A stretch of 64,000 nt of DNA. Origin: an uncultured Nitrospirota bacterium. Lineage in GTDB: Bacteria; CG2-30-53-67. Location: the NCBI GenBank assembly GCA_947259355.1, contig CAMYMF010000002.1, forward strand, positions 101,532 through 165,531, in the 5' to 3' direction. Positions 36,345 through 44,393 of the stretch are shown in pieces (positions within the stretch are counted from its first letter, which is position 1; each line of letters opens with the position of its first letter). The position numbers and the translations under genes are program-made. The notes under the pieces are model-generated. The model saw nothing but the letters and a program-made list of their open reading frames with translations, did no database searches and was not told where the DNA came from.

Positions 36345-38096
36345 ATGCTCCGCACTCTGGAAGAAAAAAGGAAACGACGACTCGACGCGGAATATGGCGA
36401 AGCCTGGCGTCCCGTGTCGGTCGGACTGAGGGTCGGTCTGGTTTATCCCAACACCTACGCCGTCGGGATGTCCAACCTCGGTTTTCAGACCGTCTATCAC
36501 CTGCTGAACCAACGGGACGATGTCAGCTGCGAGCGCATCTTTCTCCCCGATCCTGAAGACCTCGCGCAGTACGGCGACACGGCCGGACTTTACGTTTCCC
36601 TCGAATCGGCAACCCCCCTCTTGGCGTTCGACATCCTCGCCTTCTCTGTCTCCTTCGAAATGGATTACCTCCATGTGGTGGCCATGCTGCGGGCCGCGAA
36701 GATTCCCCCCCTGCGCGCCAAGCGCAGCCACCGGCGGCATCCACTGGTTATTCTGGGCGGCATCGGTAGCAGCATCAACCCCGAGCCCTTGGCGGATTTC
36801 GTCGATGTCATCTTCATCGGAGAAGCCGAGGAGGTCCTGGGTCCGGTCATGGACGCCCTCGGCGGACGGCCCGTACGAACGGCCGCGGACTTCCAGGCCT
36901 GGGCGCGGGACGTGCGGAGCGTGGCAGGAGTCTATTTCCCCCATGCCTACACGTTTCACTACGATGGGCAGGGCCGGGTCCGCGGCATTGAGCCTGCACA
37001 GGGCTATCCCGCCCGAGTGGCGCGGCAGTGGGTCCGGAATCTGGACCGCTGGCCGACCGTGTCCCGCATCCTGACACCCGAAACGGAGCTCAATGATATG
37101 TTCCTGGTGGAGCTCGACCGAGGCTGCGGCCGACACTGCCGTTTCTGCGCAGCGGGATACCTCTACCGGCCCCCGCGGTTTCGTACCCGAGCTGCCGTCC
37201 TTGCTTGCGCGCGTGAGGGGCTCGCACTGTCCAAACGGATCGGCCTGGTGGGCACAGCGGTTTCCGATTATCCCGACATCGACAGACTCTGCGAGGAACT
37301 GCGGGATCTCGGGGCTCGCCTGTCGGTTTCCTCCCTGCGGGCGGACGCCCTGAGTGCCGTCCTGATAAAATCCCTGGCGGCAAGCGGACACAAAACCCTG
37401 GCCCTTGCCCCCGAGGCAGGTAGTCAACGGCTGCGCAATGTCATCAACAAGAACCTCGATGAAGCCCAGATTCTGGCGGCATGCAACACGGTGTTTGCCT
37501 CGGGCATTGCCAACCTGAAGCTCTATTTCATGATTGGGCTTCCCTATGAAGAAGAGGGCGATCTGGTCGCCCTGGTCGCGTTGGTGCACAAAGTCAGAGC
37601 CATCCAGTTGGAAGCTGCCCAAGACAGCGGCCGGATCGGACGGATCACGGTGAGTGTCAATGTTTTTATCCCGAAACCCCATACCCCTTTTCAGTGGTTT
37701 GCCATGAACAAAAGGGGTGCATTGTCAAAAAAAATAAGTTATATTAAGAAAAATTTACGCCAGGAAGGTAACATTCGGGTCGTCCACGAGCTGCCCAAAT
37801 GGTCGCTCATCCAAGGACTCCTCGCCCGGGGCGATAGGCGGCTGTCGTCTCTGCTGATCTCGGTGGCCGAGAAGAACGGCAACTGGTCCCAGGCCCTGTC
37901 CGAAGATCCCCTCCGGGTAAACCGGTGGCCTTCGCGGCCGAGAGACTCGGACGAGCTCTTCCCGTGGGATGTGCTCGACACCGGATGCCGCAAGGAGTTC
38001 CTGTACGCCGAATGGGAGCGATCCGGGGCTTTGACATCGACCGCGCCGTGCCCGGAGGATCTGAAGTGCAAGAAGTGCGGTGTGTGCGACGGGTAG
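36345..38096 (+). CDS. B12-binding-like/radical SAM protein of the TIGR03960 type
   Basis: This 583-residue protein has an N-terminal cobalamin-binding-like region (~residues 25-165, including GMSNLGFQTVY and VILGGIGSSINPEPLADFVD). The radical SAM core follows with the CxxxCxxC cluster in GCGRHCRFCAAGY (~residues 262-269). A C-terminal pair of cysteine motifs (CPEDLKCKKCGVC) may hold another metal. Members of this family commonly follow division clusters in Desulfuromonadales, but their substrate is unknown. It begins 64 bases after ftsZ. Confidence 0.88.
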   Translation: MLRTLEEKRKRRLDAEYGEAWRPVSVGLRVGLVYPNTYAVGMSNLGFQTVYHLLNQRDDVSCERIFLPDPEDLAQYGDTAGLYVSLESATPLLAFDILAFSVSFEMDYLHVVAMLRAAKIPPLRAKRSHRRHPLVILGGIGSSINPEPLADFVDVIFIGEAEEVLGPVMDALGGRPVRTAADFQAWARDVRSVAGVYFPHAYTFHYDGQGRVRGIEPAQGYPARVARQWVRNLDRWPTVSRILTPETELNDMFLVELDRGCGRHCRFCAAGYLYRPPRFRTRAAVLACAREGLALSKRIGLVGTAVSDYPDIDRLCEELRDLGARLSVSSLRADALSAVLIKSLAASGHKTLALAPEAGSQRLRNVINKNLDEAQILAACNTVFASGIANLKLYFMIGLPYEEEGDLVALVALVHKVRAIQLEAAQDSGRIGRITVSVNVFIPKPHTPFQWFAMNKRGALSKKISYIKKNLRQEGNIRVVHELPKWSLIQGLLARGDRRLSSLLISVAEKNGNWSQALSEDPLRVNRWPSRPRDSDELFPWDVLDTGCRKEFLYAEWERSGALTSTAPCPEDLKCKKCGVCDG

Positions 38097-38116
38097 GCGG
38101 GGCATCGGACAGCAGG

Positions 38117-38929
38117 ATGAAGCATCACAAAGTGCGAGTCAGTGAGGGTGTCAAGACCATCGCTGTCCCTGCCATCGATGCCTTGAACGCGGTGGTCCAC
38201 GGTTTCAGCACTCGGGTCGGCGGCGTCAGTGTGGAGCCCTTTTCCGCCATGAATCTGGCGTTGAATCTGGGTGATGACAATGATCGGGTGGAAATCAACC
38301 GGCGCCTCTTTGTCAAGGCATTGGGCGCAGGCAAGCCAGACCTTTATACCATCCGGCAGACCCACGGCACACGGATCGTACAGATCGACGACGCAAGGAT
38401 CCCGGCTGTCGAGTACCGGCAGGCTCAGGGCGACGCGCTGACGACCAATCTGCCCGGCATCGCCATCGGGGTTTTGACGGCCGACTGCGTTCCCATTCTC
38501 CTGATCGACCCGGTGCAGCGTGCGGTGGCTGCCGTGCACGCCGGCCGGCAGGGCAGCCTGCTGCGAATCGTCACCCATGTGGTCCGGCGGATGCACGATG
38601 CCTTCGGCACAGAGCCGGCGCACCTGCGGGCGGCCGTGGGGCCCGGCATCGAAGCCTGCTGCTACGACATCGGAGAAAAACTGGCCCGTCATGTTCGGGA
38701 AAGCTTCCCCCGTGCCGAGCCGTTCCTGCAGGAGGAAGACGGTGCGTACTTTCTTGATTTGCGCGGGATGAACCACACCGATCTCTTGGCCGCAGGACTT
38801 CGGGAAGCCCACGTCCACCATGTGGACCTGTGCACCGCGTGTGAGCCGCAGACATTCTACTCATACCGCAGGAGCCGGGGCGGTCAAACGGGGCGGATGA
38901 TGAGCCTGGTCATGCTCAAGGAGCAGTAG
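38117..38929 (+). CDS. pgeF: PgeF/YfiH multicopper-oxidase-like (purine nucleoside phosphorylase/peptidoglycan-editing) protein
   Basis: This 270-residue CNF1/YfiH-fold protein corresponds to PgeF, linked to editing of UDP-MurNAc-peptides and to purine nucleoside cleavage. Motifs include HGFSTRVGGVS, QTHGTRIVQI, TADCVPILL, VHAG, GPGIEACCYDIG and CTACEPQTFYSYRR, with the metal-binding His and Cys residues in place. The usual HAGWRG reads HAGRQG here. ATG 38117 follows CAGCAGG; the frame further upstream overlaps the radical SAM gene. Confidence 0.92.
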   Translation: MKHHKVRVSEGVKTIAVPAIDALNAVVHGFSTRVGGVSVEPFSAMNLALNLGDDNDRVEINRRLFVKALGAGKPDLYTIRQTHGTRIVQIDDARIPAVEYRQAQGDALTTNLPGIAIGVLTADCVPILLIDPVQRAVAAVHAGRQGSLLRIVTHVVRRMHDAFGTEPAHLRAAVGPGIEACCYDIGEKLARHVRESFPRAEPFLQEEDGAYFLDLRGMNHTDLLAAGLREAHVHHVDLCTACEPQTFYSYRRSRGGQTGRMMSLVMLKEQ

Positions 38930-38959
38930 TCGCCCTGTTCCCTGAGAAAGGACGGCGCC

Positions 38960-39646
38960 GTGTCGATTGCGGAGAATCTGAGAAGTGTCCGCAGCCGCAT
39001 TGAGACCGCCGCCCGGAAGGGCGGGCGGGAACCGGCGGATGTGACCATCGTTGCGGTCACCAAGACGGTTGCGCCGGAGCAGATCCGGGAAGCCGTGGCC
39101 TCTGGGATCACCTGTCTGGGGGAGAATCGCGTTCAGGAGGCCCGCGATAAGATTGCAGCCATCGGACGGGTCGCCCAATGGGACTTCATCGGTCATCTGC
39201 AGACGAACAAGGCCGCTCTGGCGGCAACCCTTTTCGACCGGGTGCATTCGGTGGACAGCGAGCGGGTGGCGTGGGCGCTGGATCGCGCGGCCCGCAAGCA
39301 AGGGCGGCGCCTGCCGGTGCTTGTGCAGGTGAACCTCTCGGGAGAAGAGAGCAAATTCGGTGTCGAAGCGGGCGCAGCGCTCGACCTGTTACGCAGCATT
39401 GCAGGGTTGGCCAACCTGGCCGTGGAAGGTCTCATGACCATCCCGCCCTATGTTGACAACCCGGACAAGACGCGCGCCCTCTATCGGGGGCTTCGGGAAC
39501 TGCGGGACGAGGCTGATGCGCTGGCGCTGGCGGGTGTCGCCATGACGCACCTCTCCATGGGGATGAGCCACGACTATCCCGTGGCCGTAGAAGAAGGGGC
39601 CACGCTGGTGCGCATTGGCACGGCAATTTTCGGGCAACGGCCGTAA
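38960..39646 (+). CDS. PLP homeostasis protein YggS/PLPBP
   Basis: The 228-residue protein forms a single alanine-racemase-like barrel that binds pyridoxal phosphate and buffers it in the cell. Key motifs are VAVTKTVAPEQI (PLP Lys ~residue 35), GENRVQEARDK, WDFIGHLQTNK, VNLSGEESKFG, GLMTIPPY, LSMGMSHDYPVAVEEGATLVRIGTAIFG. The GTG start follows GAAAGGACGG. Its neighbours proC, yggT, divIVA and yggU are its usual partners. Confidence 0.96.
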   Translation: MSIAENLRSVRSRIETAARKGGREPADVTIVAVTKTVAPEQIREAVASGITCLGENRVQEARDKIAAIGRVAQWDFIGHLQTNKAALAATLFDRVHSVDSERVAWALDRAARKQGRRLPVLVQVNLSGEESKFGVEAGAALDLLRSIAGLANLAVEGLMTIPPYVDNPDKTRALYRGLRELRDEADALALAGVAMTHLSMGMSHDYPVAVEEGATLVRIGTAIFGQRP

Positions 39647-39717
39647 GGGCGGCCCGTGAGTTGCGTGGGCGTCGAGAGAGGGGCGCCGCTGACGTTGGTC
39701 GGAGGAATCCGCGGGAG

Positions 39718-40533
39718 ATGCAAACAAAGACCATCGGTCTCATCGGCTGCGGCAGCATGGGCGAGGCCCTCGCTGCGGGCTGGCTGCAATCGGGTCTCGT
39801 GACGCCCAGGCAGATCCTGGTCTGGGATGCGGACCCGGAAAAACTAGCGGCCCTCATCCGACAGCACAAGGTGCGGCGCGCCCGGGACAATCCGGACCTT
39901 GCGGGCCGTGCAGACGTGCTCTTTCTCGCAGTGAAACCCCAAGTGGTGGATGCCGTGCTGCAGGAGATCTCCGGCGCCGTTGCATCCCGGACCGTCCTCG
40001 TCTCTATTGCTGCCGGCGTGCCGATTGCCCGGATCGAAAGCGCCATGGGACGGAAACTACGGGTGGTGCGGGTGATGCCGAATACGCCTGCGCTGATCGG
40101 GGAAGGTATTTCGGCGGTCTGCTGCAACCAGCAGGTTACGGTCCGCGACAAGCAGCACGTGCTGCAGCTCCTGCAGGCCGTGGGTGAGACCGTGGAGGTG
40201 GTCGAAACGATGATGGATGCCGTGACGGGACTGTCCGGATCGGGGCCGGCCTATCTCTTCGTACTGATCGAGGCCCTTTCCGACGCCGGTGTTCGTCAGG
40301 GGCTTCCCCGGGACGTGGCCGCGCGTCTGGCGGTCTGGACCGTCCGGGGGGCGGCAGGGCTGGTCCTGAAAACCGGACGGCATCCCGGCGAGCTCAAGGA
40401 CATGGTCGCCTCGCCGGGGGGGACGACGATCTCGGGGCTCCATGCCCTGGAAAAGGGGAAGTTCCGTGCGGCCCTCTACAATGCGGTGGCGGCCGCCACC
40501 GAGCGGTCTGCAGCATTGGGAAGGGGTGAGTAG
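39718..40533 (+). CDS. proC: Pyrroline-5-carboxylate reductase
   Basis: ProC reduces pyrroline-5-carboxylate to proline with NAD(P)H. The 271-residue protein shows the Rossmann motif IGLIGCGSMGEALA, LAVKPQVVDAVL, SIAAGVPIARIE, VRVMPNTPALIGEG, the dimer segment TGLSGSGPAYLFVLIEAL and the catalytic HPGELKDMVASPGGTTI. ATG 39718 is used, with GGAGGA ~12 bases upstream; the preceding frame lacks similarity. The stop codon is directly followed by the next ATG. Confidence 0.96.
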   Translation: MQTKTIGLIGCGSMGEALAAGWLQSGLVTPRQILVWDADPEKLAALIRQHKVRRARDNPDLAGRADVLFLAVKPQVVDAVLQEISGAVASRTVLVSIAAGVPIARIESAMGRKLRVVRVMPNTPALIGEGISAVCCNQQVTVRDKQHVLQLLQAVGETVEVVETMMDAVTGLSGSGPAYLFVLIEALSDAGVRQGLPRDVAARLAVWTVRGAAGLVLKTGRHPGELKDMVASPGGTTISGLHALEKGKFRAALYNAVAAATERSAALGRGE

Positions 40534-40830
40534 ATGTTCGTTCTGGGAAACCTGCTGAGTGCGGTGGCGCAGATTCTGCACATGATCATCAGTCTCTACA
40601 TTTGGGTGGTCATCATTGCAGCGCTGATTTCATGGGTCAATCCGGACCCCTACAACCCGGTGGTCCGCTTCTTGCGGGGAGCCACCGAGCCGCTGCTCTA
40701 CCGGATCCGCCGGTTTCTGCCGGTCGGTGGGGGCATTGACTTCTCGCCCCTCGTGCTGATTCTGCTGCTCTATTTTACCGACATGTTCGTCGTCAAGACG
40801 CTGAGTGAGATTGCCTACAAAATGCGTTAG
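40534..40830 (+). CDS. YggT-family membrane protein
   Basis: This 98-residue protein has two hydrophobic segments (~residues 10-35 and 66-90) flanking a conserved loop with SWVNPDPYNPVVRFLRGATEPLLYRIRRFLP. YggT proteins are linked with septum or osmotic functions but remain poorly defined. It starts on the base after the proC stop, which suggests coupled translation, and precedes divIVA. Confidence 0.92.
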   Translation: MFVLGNLLSAVAQILHMIISLYIWVVIIAALISWVNPDPYNPVVRFLRGATEPLLYRIRRFLPVGGGIDFSPLVLILLLYFTDMFVVKTLSEIAYKMR

Positions 40831-40949
40831 CACTGGGGGGTTTTCGCCCGTGCGGCGCCGGATCAAAGTTTCAACGTGGGGGCTTGCACGAAAGCCTGTC
40901 TGATGCCCGGTCGACGGCAACGCAAACGTCATGGGAGTGGGAGGCTACG

Positions 40950-41456
40950 ATGGCTGAAGAAAAACACGAGATCACGCCGCTCGAAGTATCGAAGAAACAG
41001 TTCTCCACCGCCTTCCGGGGCTATGACTTGCGGGAGGTGGACACCTTTCTGGAGATGGTGACCCTGGAGATGGAGGATCTCGCTCGGAGAAACCACGGAC
41101 TGAAAGAGGCGCTGGCGAAAAAGGAGGGAGAGATCGAAGAGGTCAAGGCCCGGGAGAACTCGTTGCGCAAGACGCTGGAGGGACTGCAACAGATCCTGCA
41201 GGAAGAGCGGACCCGGGCGGAGCAGCGGGGCAAACAGATCGTCCGGGAGGCCGAGCTCAAAGCTGCAAGCATTGTGAATCAGGCGCGCGAGGAGCAGGTC
41301 AGCCTTCGCAACGAGAACGAACATCTGCAGCGGATGCGGCGGGAGTTCTTGGCCAAGCTCGGAAGCCTGGTGGAGTCCTACAAGAAGATCGTCGATCAGG
41401 ACCAGCAGCTCCTGGAGGGAGAGCTGCGCGTCGACAGTGATGTTCAGATGATCTAA
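40950..41456 (+). CDS. DivIVA-domain protein
   Basis: This 168-residue protein begins with the DivIVA lipid-binding domain (ITPLEVSKKQFSTAFRGYDLREVDTFLEMV), in which the FRGYD motif is diagnostic. A long coiled coil follows (~residues 40-155). It would sense negative membrane curvature at poles or septa. The ATG is preceded by GGGAGTGGGAGG. The stop TAA overlaps the next ATG. Such proteins occur in delta-type proteobacteria as well as Gram-positives. Confidence 0.93.
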   Translation: MAEEKHEITPLEVSKKQFSTAFRGYDLREVDTFLEMVTLEMEDLARRNHGLKEALAKKEGEIEEVKARENSLRKTLEGLQQILQEERTRAEQRGKQIVREAELKAASIVNQAREEQVSLRNENEHLQRMRREFLAKLGSLVESYKKIVDQDQQLLEGELRVDSDVQMI

Positions 41457-41752
41457 TGGGAACACCTCTGTTTCAGGAAGACGCCGAGGGGGTTTCTCTG
41501 CGCCTTCGCATACAGCCTGGCGCCTCGCGAAATGAAGTGGTCGGTGAGGCCGACGGTGTCCTCCGGATTCGCCTGACTGCACGCCCCGTGCAAGGGGCCG
41601 CCAATCAGCAGTGCCTCCGGTTTCTCGCCAAGCAATTGCACATCGCGACATCGAAACTCAAACTTGTGAAGGGCGGGCGCTCTCGGGACAAGATCGTGCG
41701 GGTTACGGGTCTTACGGGTGAACAAGTGCGGGACGCTCTCTTTCGGGGATGA
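41456..41752 (+). CDS. DUF167/YggU-family protein
   Basis: This 98-residue soluble protein has the family core LRIQPGASRNEVVGEADGVL, RLTARPVQGAANQQCL and VKGGRSRDKIVRV. Function is unknown. It overlaps the divIVA stop by one base (TAATG) and ends the rightward cell-division transcript. Confidence 0.92.
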   Translation: MGTPLFQEDAEGVSLRLRIQPGASRNEVVGEADGVLRIRLTARPVQGAANQQCLRFLAKQLHIATSKLKLVKGGRSRDKIVRVTGLTGEQVRDALFRG

Positions 41753-41762
41753 GGCCACACGG

Positions 41763-41790
41763 CCGTCGGAAGGAGGGTGCCGACCGACGG
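41763..41790. repeat. Inverted repeat between convergent genes
   Basis: CCGTCGG (41763-41769) and CCGACGG (41784-41790) form a perfect 7-bp inverted repeat with a 14-base loop, in the gap between the yggU-like gene and the 3' end of rho. No T-run follows on either side, so a terminator role is uncertain. Confidence 0.35.
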
Positions 41791-41864
41791 GGGTCGCCCT
41801 GCCTGCGTAGGGGTTCGGAGCAGGCGAGCGGTGGCATTGTGCTCCCGGGAATAGGCTATCGGGG

Positions 41865-43301
41865 TTACCGGTTCATGGAGCCCAGGAACTCTTTATTGTC
41901 CTCGGTGCCTTTCAGTTTGTCGAGCAGAAACTCCATGCTCTCCACAACGCCCATGGGGTGGAGCAGCTTTCGCAGGATCCAGATCCGGTTGAGATCTTCC
42001 TGCTCGATGAGGAGTTCCTCTTTACGCGTACCCGAGCGGGGGATGTCGATGGCCGGGAAGATCCGCTTTTCCAGGAGTTTCCGGTCGAGATGGATTTCCA
42101 TGTTCCCCGTGCCTTTGAACTCCTCGTAGATGATGTCGTCCATGCGGCTTCCCGTGTCGATCAGTGCTGTGGCGATGATCGTAAGGCTGCCGCCGTCTTC
42201 AATGTTTCGGGCGGCACCGAAAAAGCGCTTTGGTTTGTGCAGGGCATTGGAGTCGACACCTCCGGAGAGGATCTTACCGCTCGAGGGGACCACCGTGTTG
42301 TAAGCCCGGGCCAGCCGAGTAATACTGTCCAGCAGAATGACGACGTCCTTCTTGTGCTCCACCAGGCGCTTGGCCTTCTCTATGACCATTTCAGCCACCT
42401 GTACGTGGCGCTGCGCGGGCTCATCGAAGGTGGAGCTGACCACCTCGCCCTTGACGCTGCGGTCCATGTCGGTCACTTCTTCGGGTCGCTCGTCGATGAG
42501 CAACACAATTAACACACATTCGGGATGATTCTTGGTGATCGAGTTCGCGACGTTCTGTAGCAGCATCGTCTTGCCGGCCTTTGGAGGCGAGACGATCAGC
42601 CCCCGCTGCCCCTTGCCGATGGGGGCGAGCAGGTCCACCACTCGGGTGGAATGCTCCTTCGGGTCCCGCTCCAGCACCAGTCGCTCTTCGGGGTAGAGCG
42701 GTGTGAGGTTGTCGAAGAGTATTTTGTCCTTGGCCTTCTCGGGGTCCTCGTAATTGACGGCTTCCACCTTGAGGAGCGCGAAATAGCGCTCCGTCTCTTT
42801 CGGCGGTCGGATCTGACCCGAAATGGTGTCACCCGTCTTCAGGTTAAATCGGCGGATCTGAGAGGGTGATACGTAGATATCGTCCGGTCCGGGGAGGTAA
42901 TTGTAGTCCGGTGCTCGCAAGAATCCGAAACCGTCCGGCAGTGTTTCCAGAACCCCTTCGCCGAAGATGAAGCCGCTCTTTTCTGTCTGGGCCTGTAGGA
43001 TGGCGAAGATGAGTTCCTGTTTCCGCAGGCCGCTGGCCCCCTCGACTTTCATCTCTCGGGCCAGTTTGCTGAGGTCGGCAATGCTTTTTTCTTTGAGCTC
43101 GACGATATTGAGGCTGTTGTCATCGAAAACGATGTCCCTGTCCACGGTTTCGGCCTCATGGTTCTCGGCGCTGTTGTTCTTGGTGGCGTTGCCGTTCGGG
43201 ACACGTGCGCCGTTCTTCTGATTTTTCTCGCTGACGCTCTCCCGTTTCTCGTCCGAGGACGTCCGGGTTCGTTTGCGCACAGGTTTCTCTCGGGTTGTCA
43301 T
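41865..43301 (-). CDS. rho: Transcription termination factor Rho
   Basis: Rho is the hexameric RNA helicase that ends many transcripts. The 478-residue protein has the N-terminal helical domain ([16 protein letters not shown]), the RNA-binding cold-shock domain ([37 protein letters not shown]), the P-loop [12 protein letters not shown], the Walker B region [16 protein letters not shown] and the Q/R loops. The first ~60 residues are an extra, hydrophilic Asn/Lys/Glu-rich stretch absent from short Rho proteins. The ribosome site is TTGGAGGTAA. Confidence 0.97.
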   Translation of the reverse strand: MTTREKPVRKRTRTSSDEKRESVSEKNQKNGARVPNGNATKNNSAENHEAETVDRDIVFDDNSLNIVELKEKSIADLSKLAREMKVEGASGLRKQELIFAILQAQTEKSGFIFGEGVLETLPDGFGFLRAPDYNYLPGPDDIYVSPSQIRRFNLKTGDTISGQIRPPKETERYFALLKVEAVNYEDPEKAKDKILFDNLTPLYPEERLVLERDPKEHSTRVVDLLAPIGKGQRGLIVSPPKAGKTMLLQNVANSITKNHPECVLIVLLIDERPEEVTDMDRSVKGEVVSSTFDEPAQRHVQVAEMVIEKAKRLVEHKKDVVILLDSITRLARAYNTVVPSSGKILSGGVDSNALHKPKRFFGAARNIEDGGSLTIIATALIDTGSRMDDIIYEEFKGTGNMEIHLDRKLLEKRIFPAIDIPRSGTRKEELLIEQEDLNRIWILRKLLHPMGVVESMEFLLDKLKGTEDNKEFLGSMNR

Positions 43302-43613
43302 GCAGTTACCTCCAATTCATCGAGCTAAGGTGCTGTAATTAAGGGATGTTGTATTCTCTGTTATCCTGAGACGAGCCACCGGAGTGGGGTTCGTTTTATG
43401 CTTCTGATGAAATCACGTCGGGTTTGAGCCTGTGGGCGCTTTGGCAACCTCTTGGGCTTGGGTCGGCAGATCCTGAAGATTTATTTCACAGATTAATTCT
43501 TTCAGGTATGTGAAACCACTATATCGTGAACCTTCGGAAAAAGTCAACTCCTTTTTGAAAAAATATGGTCGCGTTGTCTCAGGATCGTTGCGGCCACACT
43601 GCGCGATCAAACA
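43302..43613 (-). other. Long rho leader and promoter region
   Basis: This ~310-base gap is AT-richer than its surroundings. It carries a promoter at 43518-43547 and then a leader of ~210 bases before the rho ATG. No convincing leader peptide with a ribosome site was found. Long leaders are known where Rho autoregulates its own gene. Confidence 0.5.
43518..43547 (-). promoter_or_regulatory. Candidate sigma-70 promoter for rho
   Basis: Read on the minus strand, TTGACT (43547-43542) and TATAGT (43523-43518) are 18 bases apart. Transcription would begin near 43511. Confidence 0.65.
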
Positions 43614-44393
43614 TTACGAATTCGCAGCATCGGTCAGCTCGATGACTCCCCACGCACCCATTTTATCCTTTACAATGACGAGGGCGCCGGTAACACCGGA
43701 GAGGGCTGCGAGGAAATCGAGGGCCCGCTGAATGTCTCCGGGGCCCTGGATGAGATTGCCCGCCGCGGTGGCGGCCGCATCGGCCAAGGCGGTGCTGGGA
43801 GAGAGCACGCAGACGGCGTCACTGCGGCCCAGACTCAAGGAATGCCCCACGGTCCCCGACGATGTGCAAAGCCCGAGCGGGCTCTCGGCTGCCCGCACCC
43901 GGATGGCCAGCCTGTGAGAGAAGCGGGAGTCCCCAGCGTATATGGAGACGATCCGGTCCTCTCGGGAGGCCAGAAAGATATCGCCCCCGTTCTCCACGAT
44001 AACCTGCGGACTTTCGCCCAGCAGCGTCCGTCCGACCGCTTCGGCCACGGCGCCGGCCACCGCCGCCATGGGTCCCACGCCGGCCGCCGCACCAGCCTCG
44101 ATCATGCTGCGCACCAAGGGGGACGCATCCGGCTTCGTGAGCACCGGTGAGAGGCTCTCATAGAATTGAGGATGCCGGCGGCCGTAATCCTCGAGGCTTT
44201 GCCGACACTGCCGGGCTGCGGCGCGCGCGGCGTCGCTCAGATCCCGTTCGGCACTGATCCAGAGATCAGTTTCTTGGATCACGACCCGGAAGGAGACGAG
44301 GCCGCCCGCCTGCATCCTGTTGCGATAGGTTCGTTCTTCGTAGGCCACGGTGCCTGCAGCTCCTCTCGCTATCGCGTCCAAAACCGCACTCAC
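43614..44393 (-). CDS. UPF0280/ApbE-like family protein
   Basis: This 259-residue protein resembles the UPF0280 family, distantly related to the FAD transferase ApbE. Recognisable parts are YEERTYRN at the N terminus, ETDLWI, GVGPMAAVAGAVAEAVG, VENGGDIFL, GLCTSSGTVGHSLS and the ADAAATAAGN segment. Function is unknown. GTG 44393 overlaps the recN stop (GTGA) and suggests coupling; GTG 44348, after AGAGGAG, would shorten it by 15 residues. Confidence 0.85.
   Translation of the reverse strand: MSAVLDAIARGAAGTVAYEERTYRNRMQAGGLVSFRVVIQETDLWISAERDLSDAARAAARQCRQSLEDYGRRHPQFYESLSPVLTKPDASPLVRSMIEAGAAAGVGPMAAVAGAVAEAVGRTLLGESPQVIVENGGDIFLASREDRIVSIYAGDSRFSHRLAIRVRAAESPLGLCTSSGTVGHSLSLGRSDAVCVLSPSTALADAAATAAGNLIQGPGDIQRALDFLAALSGVTGALVIVKDKMGAWGVIELTDAANS

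Noticed and set aside
38960..39646. Alanine racemase function for the PLP-barrel protein
   Set aside because: It is a single-domain YggS/PLPBP; a true two-domain alanine racemase lies at 50546-51667.
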